Part shown: piece after piece, positions 1 to 5,540 of the stretch | Position numbering within the stretch: position 1 is the first letter of the stretch | Layout of the letters: each line of letters begins with the position of its first letter | Source of the DNA: an uncultured Selenomonas sp. | Lineage (GTDB): Bacteria > Bacillota > Negativicutes > Selenomonadales > Selenomonadaceae | Direction of reading: 5' to 3' | DNA length: 6,020 nucleotides | Assembly (NCBI GenBank): GCA_947097535.1 | Contig: CAMURM010000115.1 | Location: 1-6,020, forward strand | Notes under the pieces: generated by a model | What the model saw: only the letters and a program-made list of their open reading frames with translations | Told to the model about the DNA's origin: nothing | Database searches by the model: none | Translations under genes and position numbers: made by a program

Positions 1-1
1 G

Positions 2-961
2 CTCGCCATCAAGCAGACGCTCTACCGCGTCGCCGGCGACTCGCCCATCATCGCCGCGCTTGAAGAGGCCGCGAAAAACGGCAAGCAGGTCACCGTGCTC
101 ATGGAGGTCAAGGCGCGCTTCGACGAGGAAAACAACATTCAGATGGCGCGCCGCCTCGAAGAAGCCGGCTGCCACGTCATCTACGGCATCCTCGGACTCA
201 AGACGCACTCGAAGATCACGATGGTCATTCGCCGCGAGGAAGCGGGCATCCGCCGCTACTGCCACATCGCGACGGGCAACTACAACGGCGCGACGGCGAA
301 GATCTACACCGACATCGGCCTCTTCACCGCCGACACCCTGACGGGCGTTGACGCCTCGGCTTTCTTCAACTTCCTCTCAGGCTTCTCCGACCCGCCCGAC
401 TGGAACCGCTTCACCGTCGCCCCGCTGACGCTGCGCGAGCGCATCACAGCCGAGATCGAGCAGGAAATCGCGCACGCCAAGAGCGGCGGGCGCGCCTACA
501 TCGCGGCGAAGATGAACTCGCTGCTCGATCGCTTCATCATCGCCAAGCTCTACGAGGCTTCCGCCGCCGGCGTCGAAATCGATCTCATCGTGCGCGGCAT
601 CTGCGTGCTGCGCCCCGGGCTCAAGGACATCAGCGAGAACATCCGCGTGCGCAGCATCGTCGGCCGCTTCTTAGAGCACAGCCGCATCTTCTACTTCTAC
701 AACGGCGGCAAGGAAGACGTCTTCATCTCGTCTGCCGACTGGATGCCGAGGAACCTCAACAACCGCATCGAGCTCATGATGCCCGTGCGAAAAAAAGCGC
801 ACAAGAAGCGCCTCTTCGCGCTTCTTGCAACCTACCTCGCCGACAACACGCGCGCCTACCTCATGCGCCCCGACGGCACCTACCGTCGCGTGCGCCGCCC
901 CAAGGGCGAAAAGCCCCGCGCCGCGCAGGACGAGCTCATGAAGGACATTGTGCTTCCTTAA
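2..961 (+). CDS. ppk1: Polyphosphate kinase 1, C-terminal part (5' end outside window)
   Basis: Polyphosphate kinase reversibly moves the terminal phosphate of ATP onto a growing inorganic polyphosphate chain. The frame is open from base 2 to a TAA at 959-961, giving 319 residues; the full enzyme is usually about 700, so this is the C-terminal catalytic half with its two phospholipase-D-like domains. The fragment opens with the conserved LAIKQTLYR stretch. LKTHSK (His codon 206-208) matches the histidine phosphorylated in E. coli PPK, followed by the family motif HIATGNYN. FLEHSR (His codon 677-679) matches the second essential histidine, followed by SSADWMPRN. Nothing looks broken. The stop is closely followed by a terminator, so the gene ends its transcription unit. 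Identity is clear; only the N-terminus and start are unseen. Confidence 0.97.
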   Translation, partial: LAIKQTLYRVAGDSPIIAALEEAAKNGKQVTVLMEVKARFDEENNIQMARRLEEAGCHVIYGILGLKTHSKITMVIRREEAGIRRYCHIATGNYNGATAKIYTDIGLFTADTLTGVDASAFFNFLSGFSDPPDWNRFTVAPLTLRERITAEIEQEIAHAKSGGRAYIAAKMNSLLDRFIIAKLYEASAAGVEIDLIVRGICVLRPGLKDISENIRVRSIVGRFLEHSRIFYFYNGGKEDVFISSADWMPRNLNNRIELMMPVRKKAHKKRLFALLATYLADNTRAYLMRPDGTYRRVRRPKGEKPRAAQDELMKDIVLP

Positions 962-974
962 GCGTACTTTCCAT

Positions 975-1010
975 AAAAAAAGCGCTCTGCCGGCACAGAG
1001 CGCTTTTTCT
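975..1010. terminator. Bidirectional terminator between ppk1 and the convergent small ORF
   Basis: AGCGCTCTG at 981-989 pairs perfectly with CAGAGCGCT at 996-1004 around a six-base loop. A T-run follows on the + strand (1004-1008) and a seven-A run precedes it (975-981), which reads as a U-run on the minus strand. It can therefore stop ppk1 from the left and the minus-strand gene pair from the right. Confidence 0.92.
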
Positions 1011-1016
1011 CTCAAA

Positions 1017-1214
1017 CTATACAGCCACATCTTTTTTTGATTCTGTAGACGCCTTTTCGCAGAAGCTGACCTTCGCTTGTTCCGCTGCGTCTGTCCTAAT
1101 AAATACCTCCTCGGTTTGTGCCGAAAGCCGTTCCCACATTGCCGCGAATTGCTCTTTTGTCATGGGGCGATCATCGATTCCCGGTATCCGTGCCTCACTA
1201 CTTTGCTTTTCCAT
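1017..1214 (-). CDS. Small hypothetical protein (65 aa) downstream of the JAMM protein
   Basis: I do not recognise this protein. The preferred start is the ATG at 1214-1212, beginning MEKQSSEARI. A purine-rich AAGGCGGGGA (1221-1230, read on the minus strand) lies about six bases upstream and acts as its ribosome site; an ATG further out at 1256 lacks this. The product is charged and soluble, with a probable helical segment around MTKEQFAAMWERLSAQTEE (residues 18-36), no signal peptide and no membrane segment. The ORF starts inside the end of the JAMM-domain gene (17-base overlap), so the two are probably translated together. The shared terminator at 975-1010 ends the pair. Partner, immunity or antitoxin roles are possible from this coupling, but nothing in the sequence proves one. 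Base composition is poorer in GC than ppk1. Confidence 0.5.
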   Translation of the reverse strand: MEKQSSEARIPGIDDRPMTKEQFAAMWERLSAQTEEVFIRTDAAEQAKVSFCEKASTESKKDVAV

Positions 1215-1881
1215 AATCAATCCCCGCCTTTCCACAATCATGCAAAAACATAGCAACTGTTTTTTCTATATTCTCATTTGCTACTTCCCGAATGGAAAAC
1301 AATAACGCTCTTGCCTTTTGGTAAGTATATCGGCGAGTCTTATGCAAGATATAGACCTCGCCTTGATTTGTCACCACAGACATCAGACCGATACTAGCCT
1401 GCGTAACAAAAGTATCAATATCAGCCATAGAAAAAGTGCTTGTGCTCGGATGATTGTGCAGATACATCAATTCCCTGTAACCGCTGGACAAAAAGGCAAC
1501 ACAAGCTTTTTCATCCTCTGCCGGATTTACTTCATTTTCATTCCCAAGCACATAGATTTCATCTATATTCGCGAACGAGAGTATCGCCAAAACTTCATTG
1601 CTGGTATTCTGTGTCTGAGCAATCTTCAATAATCGTTTGTGCGCCCTCTGTATACGCTCACATTGTTCCACTGGAATACTCGGCAATTTTATGCAGGATA
1701 CCTTATCAATCGCTACATCCGTAATCATCACTTTATGATTGCGTTTCTTTGCTTGCAACACGCCCGTCCCACCCCACGCTTTTATTGTATCACAGTCAAC
1801 CGATTTTTTCCATTCCTCCCGCGCCTCAAAAAAAGTGCTTGCATTTCCCGCGAAGTTTTTGTATAATACATCTTGTCGCAA
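1198..1881 (-). CDS. JAMM/JAB-type metalloprotease-domain protein, probably phage- or mobile-element-derived
   Basis: The open frame encodes up to 227 residues, starting at a TTG (1881-1879); an ATG at 1728-1726 would give 176. Neither has a convincing ribosome site, and the TTG start lies downstream of the tRNA -10 box in the opposite direction, so the 5' end is uncertain. Residues 96-154 carry the zinc-protease signature of the JAMM/MPN fold: Glu96 at the start of a beta strand (NEVLAIL), then LHNHPS (His142, His144), Ser151 and Asp154 in the HxHP-x(6)-SxxD spacing. The following segment SVVTNQGEVYIL looks like the fold's last strands. As I recall, similar C-terminal domains occur on phage minor head (MuF/SPP1 gp7-like) proteins and as stand-alone proteins; this is family knowledge, not a search result. 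The N-terminal 50 residues resemble the cut end of a longer protein. The lower GC content suggests transfer. RadC-like and DUF-type JAB proteins are alternatives. Confidence 0.62.
   Translation of the reverse strand: MRQDVLYKNFAGNASTFFEAREEWKKSVDCDTIKAWGGTGVLQAKKRNHKVMITDVAIDKVSCIKLPSIPVEQCERIQRAHKRLLKIAQTQNTSNEVLAILSFANIDEIYVLGNENEVNPAEDEKACVAFLSSGYRELMYLHNHPSTSTFSMADIDTFVTQASIGLMSVVTNQGEVYILHKTRRYTYQKARALLFSIREVANENIEKTVAMFLHDCGKAGIDYGKAK
1839..1867 (+). promoter_or_regulatory. Promoter of tRNA-Val
   Basis: A -35 box TTGCAT (1839-1844), an exact 17-base spacer and a perfect -10 TATAAT (1862-1867) predict a start near 1874, about 30 bases before the tRNA. The site lies inside the first codons of the opposing JAMM ORF if that ORF uses its TTG start. 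Confidence 0.85.
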
Positions 1882-1894
1882 GCAAGAGCTTGCG
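1877..1894 (+). other. Hairpin in the tRNA precursor 5' leader
   Basis: CGCAAGC (1877-1883) pairs perfectly with GCTTGCG (1888-1894) around an AAGA loop. It sits between the predicted transcription start and the mature tRNA 5' end at 1905, so it would form in the leader that RNase P removes. There is no T-run, so it is not a terminator on the + strand. Confidence 0.6.
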
Positions 1895-1904
1895 CATCAC
1901 AAAT

Positions 1905-1981
1905 GCTCGGTTAGCTCAGTTGGTTAGAGTATCACATTGACATTGTGGGGGTCACTGGTTCGAATCCAGTACCGAGCACCA
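1905..1981 (+). tRNA. tRNA-Val (anticodon GAC), CCA encoded
   Basis: A complete 77-base cloverleaf is visible. The acceptor arms GCTCGGT and ACCGAGC pair at all seven positions. The D arm is GCTC...GAGT with one G-U pair. The anticodon stem TCACA/TGTGG holds the loop TTGACAT, whose anticodon GAC reads valine GUC and GUU codons. The T arm is ACTGG-TTCGAAT-CCAGT, and the discriminator A is followed by an encoded CCA ending at 1981. It has its own promoter (1839-1867) and terminator (1993-2023), so it is a single-tRNA unit. No base in the core looks aberrant. Confidence 0.98.
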
Positions 1982-1992
1982 TTTGTCTATCA

Positions 1993-2024
1993 AGCAGTCA
2001 TCCGTCGGATGGCTGCTCCTTTGT
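1993..2024 (+). terminator. Terminator of tRNA-Val
   Basis: AGCAGTCATCC (1993-2003) and GGATGGCTGCT (2007-2017) form an 11-bp stem with one G-U pair and a GTC loop. CCTTTGTT follows, a modest T-rich tail. It lies 12 bases after the CCA end. Confidence 0.8.
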
Positions 2025-2183
2025 TATATCGGGAAATTAAAGCATCTGGCTGAAAAGGCGGCGTTTCCTTAAAGTTCACCGCTTTCTCGGAAAAATGTTG
2101 CAGAAGACAACTTTTCTGCGAGAATTTCCCATACGGCAGGCAATATTTTCCTGAAAAACATACGATACGAGGAGGAATCCAAG
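2025..2183 (+). other. Leader region of the M48 protease gene, with a hairpin
   Basis: This AT-richer gap must hold the promoter of the protease gene. The best pair I can see is TTGCAG (2098-2103) with GAGAAT (2120-2125) at 16 bases, which is weak. GCAGAAGA (2100-2107) pairs with TTTTCTGC (2112-2119), with one G-U pair and a four-base loop, giving an 8-bp hairpin overlapping that candidate. A strong AGGAGG (2170-2175) lies eight bases before the ATG at 2184 and fixes the start codon. Confidence 0.4.
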
Positions 2184-4016
2184 ATGAAGATCGGGAAAAA
2201 GCTCCGCGCGGCAATCCTCGCCGCCCTGTTGACCGTCATGCCGCTCGCCCCGCAGCTTCCCATGTCCGCAACTGCCGAAGCGGCAGCGCTCAACCCCGTG
2301 ATGATCGGTATGTCCGTCCTCGGCGGCTTCCTCGCCTATCAGGGCACGCTCAAGGAAATGCTCGCCATCGGCAACAACGTCGACTATCAGATCAGCGGCC
2401 TCAAGCAGGACATGGAGGAAAACGGCGAGGACAAGGACGCACTGAACCGCGAGGTCGTCGACCGCGTGCTCGGGCAGCTCACCGCGCACGGCGAGTACGC
2501 GCTTTCCGTCAACTCCCTGCCCTTCCTGTGGCGCGTGAACGCGGGTGACGCCTTCAACGCCGCCTGCTACCCGACGGACTACATCACGGTGAACCGCGGC
2601 CTCGTGCGCGCGCTGCACCACGACGAAGACGAACTCGCCGCCGTCCTCGGCCACGAGATGACGCACGGCCTACGCCAGCATAGCGCCAAGAACTACGCCA
2701 AGGCCGTCGCCGAATCGTACGCCGGTCTCGCCATCGGCTCGGCGGCGGACAACCTCGACTGGCAGAAGCTCAACGCCGTCGTCGGCTACGCCATCGCCAA
2801 GGACGTGACGCTGCCGAGCGAAATCGAAGCCGACGAGGGCGGCTTCTACCTCATGACGACGGCAGGCTTCAACCCCGGCGGCGCCGCTGCCGCCATGTCG
2901 CGCATGGCGTACTATCTGACCTACGAGACGCAGAACATCAGCGAGTACCAGGATCCCTTCGAAGATCCCAATGCGCCGAACTACAACGACCATCCCGCCC
3001 TGCAGGAGCGCGTCGCGCGCCTCGCCCGCATGATGACCGCCTACAGCATGGGGCATGTGACCGTCGAAAACGGCACAGATGTCCTGATCGACGGCGAGAA
3101 ACTCCTGACGGCGGACTGGGACGCCGAATACAACAACACGCAGGAAAACGCCTACCTCATCGCCGGCGGTCTCGCCAAGGCGTTCCACGATCACGCCTCC
3201 TTCGCCGACTGGGGCTTCACCACGACGGCGAGCGGGCGCATCGCCTACCTCGATGAGGATCGCGTCTACGCAAAGCTCAAGAAGTTCGTCATGCGCCATC
3301 GCGCCGAAGAGCGCCTCGAAGAGCTCGTGCGCGCCGCCTACGCAAGCGACAAGGACAAAGCGATGCGCGAAAAGATCGCCGCCGAGGAAAAGGCGCGCAG
3401 CGACGCCTGGCAAAAGATCCGCGAAAGCGCGCTCGACGCCACGGGCGACTACGTCAAGCAGCTTCGCTACAACGCCGACCGCTACAGCGACAACGGCATG
3501 GCGAAGGAAGCGCTCTTCCTCATGGAGCGCGCCTTCGCCGCCAAAAATCCCGACAACATCGCGGAAAACTACGCGATCCGCGGCAGGGCGCGCGCCGTCG
3601 CCGGCGACTACGAAGCCGCCCTCGCCGACTCCGACCATGCCGTCGAGCTCGACGCGCAAGACATCTACAACTTTCTCAACCGCGCCGACGTCTACCGCAT
3701 GATGGGCGAACTTGAAAAAGCCCTCGCCGACCTCCAAAAGTCGAAGGAAATCGACGAAAAAAATCCCTTCATCTATAAGATGCGCGGCGAAATCTACAAC
3801 GAAATGGGCGAAAAGGACGCGGCACTCGCCGCCTACAAGGACTACTGGAAGTACGCACCCGATGTGCGCGACATCCCCGACGAATACATGAAAGACGTCG
3901 ATGCAGCCGCCTACGACAAGATCGTCAAGGAACGCGAAAAGAAGGAACAGGAGAAAAAAGAGAAAGAAAAGGAGAAAAATCAAGGGAACGAAAATAAAAT
4001 GGGCGAAAAGACTTAA
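2184..4016 (+). CDS. Exported M48-family zinc metalloprotease with C-terminal TPR repeats
   Basis: This 610-residue protein is a peptidase of the HtpX/BepA/Oma1 superfamily, likely working outside the cytoplasmic membrane in envelope protein quality control; that role is inferred from relatives. Residues 1-34 form a signal peptide: KKLR positive start, a hydrophobic core and a probable cut after ATAEA. The zinc site is HEMTH (His157, Glu158, His161) with a third ligand Glu213 in the SEIEAD motif, where Asp217 completes ExxxD. The catalytic domain spans about 85-285. Residues 290-420 are a charged linker region. Four TPR-like helical pairs follow at about 424-458, 461-494, 495-528 and 529-562, with typical G-DYEAAL and GELEKAL turns; they probably bind protein partners. 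The last 30 residues are almost all Lys and Glu. No lipobox Cys is seen. The start is set by AGGAGG eight bases upstream. The gene is intact. The substrate is unknown. Confidence 0.92.
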   Translation: MKIGKKLRAAILAALLTVMPLAPQLPMSATAEAAALNPVMIGMSVLGGFLAYQGTLKEMLAIGNNVDYQISGLKQDMEENGEDKDALNREVVDRVLGQLTAHGEYALSVNSLPFLWRVNAGDAFNAACYPTDYITVNRGLVRALHHDEDELAAVLGHEMTHGLRQHSAKNYAKAVAESYAGLAIGSAADNLDWQKLNAVVGYAIAKDVTLPSEIEADEGGFYLMTTAGFNPGGAAAAMSRMAYYLTYETQNISEYQDPFEDPNAPNYNDHPALQERVARLARMMTAYSMGHVTVENGTDVLIDGEKLLTADWDAEYNNTQENAYLIAGGLAKAFHDHASFADWGFTTTASGRIAYLDEDRVYAKLKKFVMRHRAEERLEELVRAAYASDKDKAMREKIAAEEKARSDAWQKIRESALDATGDYVKQLRYNADRYSDNGMAKEALFLMERAFAAKNPDNIAENYAIRGRARAVAGDYEAALADSDHAVELDAQDIYNFLNRADVYRMMGELEKALADLQKSKEIDEKNPFIYKMRGEIYNEMGEKDAALAAYKDYWKYAPDVRDIPDEYMKDVDAAAYDKIVKEREKKEQEKKEKEKEKNQGNENKMGEKT

Positions 4017-4105
4017 TTTATTGCCCGGAAATTTCGATAAAGAGGGCAAGAATGCTAAGAACGTATTTTCTCACTGCTTCTCTTTATTGAAATGGGGTGT
4101 AACAC

Positions 4106-4324
4106 ATGGGTATATTCGCTGGGGTTCTCGTCATCTTGCTGGCGCTGCTCTTCCTCGACGACATGGAATTTACGGCGGTATCGCTCATCATCGCCATTCC
4201 CCTGGCTGTGACGTACCAGCTGACCGATTCCGTGCTCGCGGCAGCCTTCACGACCTTCGCCATCCTCCTCGTCCTGGCGCTGCTCTACCGCTACCGCGAG
4301 GCAGCCTTGCAGATGCGGAAATAG
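4106..4324 (+). CDS. Small integral membrane protein (72 aa), unknown function
   Basis: I do not recognise this family. The 72 residues are almost entirely hydrophobic, in three likely membrane segments at about 2-17, 22-38 and 43-61, with a short acidic break (LDDMEF, residues 17-22) and a basic, probably cytoplasmic tail ending YRYREAALQMRK. A GGGGTG stretch (4094-4099) six bases before the ATG is a fair ribosome site. The gene begins 89 bases after the protease stop on the same strand. No strong terminator lies between them (only TTGCCC at 4021-4026 with GGGCAA at 4044-4049, without a T-run), so co-transcription is possible. Its position suggests, but does not show, a link with the envelope protease. 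Strand, GC-rich codon use and the following terminator favour a real gene over chance. Confidence 0.65.
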   Translation: MGIFAGVLVILLALLFLDDMEFTAVSLIIAIPLAVTYQLTDSVLAAAFTTFAILLVLALLYRYREAALQMRK

Positions 4325-4329
4325 CCGCA

Positions 4330-4380
4330 CGCAGCGACGTCAGCCGCTGCGCATTTCTTCGGGCTTTTAAGCCTTTTTTC
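4330..4380 (+). terminator. Double-hairpin terminator after the small membrane protein
   Basis: CGCAGCG (4330-4336) pairs with CGCTGCG (4345-4351). A second short hairpin, GGCT at 4362-4365 with AGCC at 4370-4373, is followed by six T's (4374-4379). The second hairpin with its T-run is the likely release point. It closes the protease/membrane-protein unit just before the RNA gene's promoter. Confidence 0.75.
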
Positions 4381-4398
4381 CCGTTTTGAATTTTTTTC

Positions 4399-4427
4399 GT
4401 GCAATTCCGGCACTCCTGTGATATAAT
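4399..4427 (+). promoter_or_regulatory. Extended -10 promoter of the orphan RNA gene
   Basis: TATAAT at 4422-4427 is preceded by TG at 4419-4420, giving the extended -10 element TGnTATAAT. The -35 region 17 bases upstream (GTGCAA, 4399-4404) is a weak match, which is common when the extended -10 is present. Transcription should start near 4434. Confidence 0.75.
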
Positions 4428-4433
4428 GTCTTT

Positions 4434-4614
4434 GCGGCAAGTAGACAATCAAGATCTACACGCCTATTCTGCCGTGTTTTACCAAAACACAGGGGAAGTA
4501 GGCCAGCCACTGATTCTTTCCCTGTGTTCCTTTGATCATAGGGAAGGCATCACCAACGAGATAAACGAAGAGCCGTGCTCGCGTCCGACGACGCAGGCAC
4601 GGCTCTTTTCTTTT
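4434..4614 (+). ncRNA. Candidate structured non-coding RNA gene, family unassigned
   Basis: The unit is about 180 nt from the predicted start to the end of the T-run, with no gene after it on this strand. Visible pairing, in order: CGGCA (4435-4439) with TGCCG (4470-4474), enclosing GTAGA (4441-4445) with TCTAC (4455-4459). Hairpin A is GTGTTTT/AAAACAC (4474-4480, 4484-4490). Hairpin B is 13 bp, 4486-4498 with 4516-4528 (AACACAGGG with CCCTGTGTT at its base). Hairpin C is 4516-4523 with 4540-4547 (TTTCCC with GGGAAG). B excludes both A and C, while A and C can coexist, as in an RNA switch. The only long + frame here starts inside the -10 box, has no ribosome site and runs through the terminator, so it is not coding. 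Size and isolation recall 6S RNA, but I see no 6S-like closing stem. A stranded riboswitch is another option. Confidence 0.6.
4568..4614 (+). terminator. Strong terminator of the RNA gene
   Basis: AAGAGCCGTGC (4568-4578) pairs with GCACGGCTCTT (4597-4607). Inside it GCGTC (4581-4585) pairs with GACGC (4590-4594) around CGAC. TTTTCTTTT (4606-4614) follows. The minus-strand side is only mildly T-rich (TTCGTTT), so it may also help end the convergent deoC, whose stop is 17 bases away. Confidence 0.9.
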
Positions 4615-4630
4615 GGATTCTTCCGTTCAC

Positions 4631-5275
4631 TCATCCCGCGACGATCTGCACGCCGCTCGACGTGCCGAGTCGCGTCGCTCCGGCGGCGAGCATCGCCTCC
4701 GCGTCCGCACGGCTCCGCACGCCGCCCGACGCCTTGACGCCGACGCTCTCGCCGACGCTCTCGCGCATGAGCTGCACATCCACTGCCGTCGCGCCGCCCG
4801 TAGAAAAGCCCGTCGAAGTCTTGACGAAATCCGCCCCCGCCTCCTTCGCCAGACGGCAGGCGCGGCGCTTCTCCTCGTCCGTCAAGAGGCACGTCTCGAT
4901 GATGACCTTCGTCAGCGCCTTGCCTTTCGCCGCCGCGACGACGGCCTCGATATCCGCCTTCACATAGGCGTCGTCGCCGTCCTTGAGCCTGCCGACCGCG
5001 ATGACCATGTCGACCTCCTCAGCGCCGTCCGCAATCGCCTGCTTCGTCTCGAACGCCTTGACCGCCGACGGCGTCGCGCCCTGCGGAAAGCCGATGACCG
5101 TGCACGTCTTGACGCCGCTGCCGCGAAGCGCCTGTGATGCAAACGCGACCCAGATCGGGCTGACGCAGACGGACGCAAAACGATGCGCCTTCGCCTCTTC
5201 GACGAGCTTTTCCACATCGCCCCTTCGCGCATCCGTTCGGAGCAAGGTATGATCGATGTACTTCGCCAATTCCAT
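4631..5275 (-). CDS. deoC: Deoxyribose-phosphate aldolase
   Basis: DeoC splits 2-deoxy-D-ribose 5-phosphate into glyceraldehyde 3-phosphate and acetaldehyde, the last step of deoxynucleoside catabolism, in the cytoplasm. The 214 residues match the usual bacterial length of about 215-225. Class I aldolase landmarks are all present: IDHTLL (residues 7-12) at the N-terminus, the VIGFPQGA strand (60-67), Asp89 in EEVDMVI, the Schiff-base Lys152 in DFVKTSTGF and the relay Lys181 in GVKASGGVR, plus the GTSSG phosphate-binding turn (204-208). The ATG at 5275-5273 has GGAGGG (5281-5286, minus strand) upstream. No other nucleoside-catabolism gene adjoins it; it stands alone between the RNA gene terminator and the 106-bp repeats. 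I see no damage or unusual residue. Confidence 0.97.
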   Translation of the reverse strand: MELAKYIDHTLLRTDARRGDVEKLVEEAKAHRFASVCVSPIWVAFASQALRGSGVKTCTVIGFPQGATPSAVKAFETKQAIADGAEEVDMVIAVGRLKDGDDAYVKADIEAVVAAAKGKALTKVIIETCLLTDEEKRRACRLAKEAGADFVKTSTGFSTGGATAVDVQLMRESVGESVGVKASGGVRSRADAEAMLAAGATRLGTSSGVQIVAG

Positions 5276-5299
5276 AGAATCCCTCCTTCACCAATGATC

Positions 5300-5327
5300 A
5301 TCCTATCGAATACATCGTTACGAGCAA
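5300..5327 (-). promoter_or_regulatory. Possible deoC promoter
   Basis: On the minus strand TTGCTC (5327-5322) and TAGGAT (5305-5300) lie 16 bases apart, with the -10 about 25 bases before the deoC start codon. The boxes are imperfect (four of six matches each). The -35 lies directly against the first 106-bp repeat unit. Confidence 0.45.
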
Positions 5328-5328
5328 G

Positions 5329-5540
5329 CTACACGCACAAACGTCCACTTCGTGGACATGGTGCGCCGCCCTTACATGAAAGAGCCAATCAGCCTGCGCC
5401 CTTCGGGCTTGACTTCTTGGACTTTCATTGTAAACTACACGCACAAACGTCCACTTCGTGGACATGGTGCGCCGCCCTTACATGAAAGAGCCAATCAGCC
5501 TGCGCCCTTCGGGCTTGACTTCTTGGACTTTCATTGTAAG
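5329..5540. repeat. Two tandem 106-bp repeat units with internal hairpins
   Basis: Unit 1 (5329-5434) and unit 2 (5435-5540) are identical except for the last base (A versus G). Each holds a short hairpin, GTCCAC-TTC-GTGGAC (5343-5357 in unit 1), and a longer imperfect one closed by TTACATGAAAG (5372-5382) and CTTTCATTGTAA (5422-5433). Inside the longer one CCAA pairs with TTGG and GCCC with GGGC around another TTC loop. AAGCTA occurs at both outer edges (5326-5331 and 5538-5543). The period is not a multiple of three, so it does not encode a repeated peptide. It fills most of the 398-base gap between the divergent genes. It may be a genome-wide REP- or MITE-like intergenic element or a recent local duplication. 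Confidence 0.95.

Noticed and set aside
1318..1940. Several 60-100 codon plus-strand frames opposite the JAMM gene
   Set aside because: No ribosome sites and no recognisable motifs. They overlap one another, and the last ones run into the tRNA; the minus-strand frame has the catalytic signature.
3253..3702. 149-codon plus-strand frame inside the M48 gene
   Set aside because: Composed almost wholly of Arg, Ser, Thr, Ala and Pro, the usual out-of-frame product of GC-rich DNA; it lies inside the TPR region of a real gene.
2670..4049. 459-codon open frame on the minus strand opposite the M48 gene
   Set aside because: It mirrors GC-rich codons of the protease. Its translation is a low-complexity Val/Phe/Ala-rich run with no ribosome site, and the plus-strand protein has clear catalytic motifs.
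4021..4049. Terminator between the protease and the small membrane protein
   Set aside because: The TTGCCC/GGGCAA stem has only six pairs, a 17-base loop and no T-run.
4434..4614. Confident 6S RNA call
   Set aside because: Length and isolation fit, but the 5' and 3' ends do not pair and no long rod with a central bubble is visible, so I left the family open.
4427..4737. Plus-strand frame starting MSLRQ across the RNA gene
   Set aside because: The ATG overlaps the -10 box, there is no ribosome site, and it reads through a strong terminator into the antisense of deoC.
5329..5540. CRISPR array
   Set aside because: Only two adjacent long units with no unique spacers between them and no cas genes.
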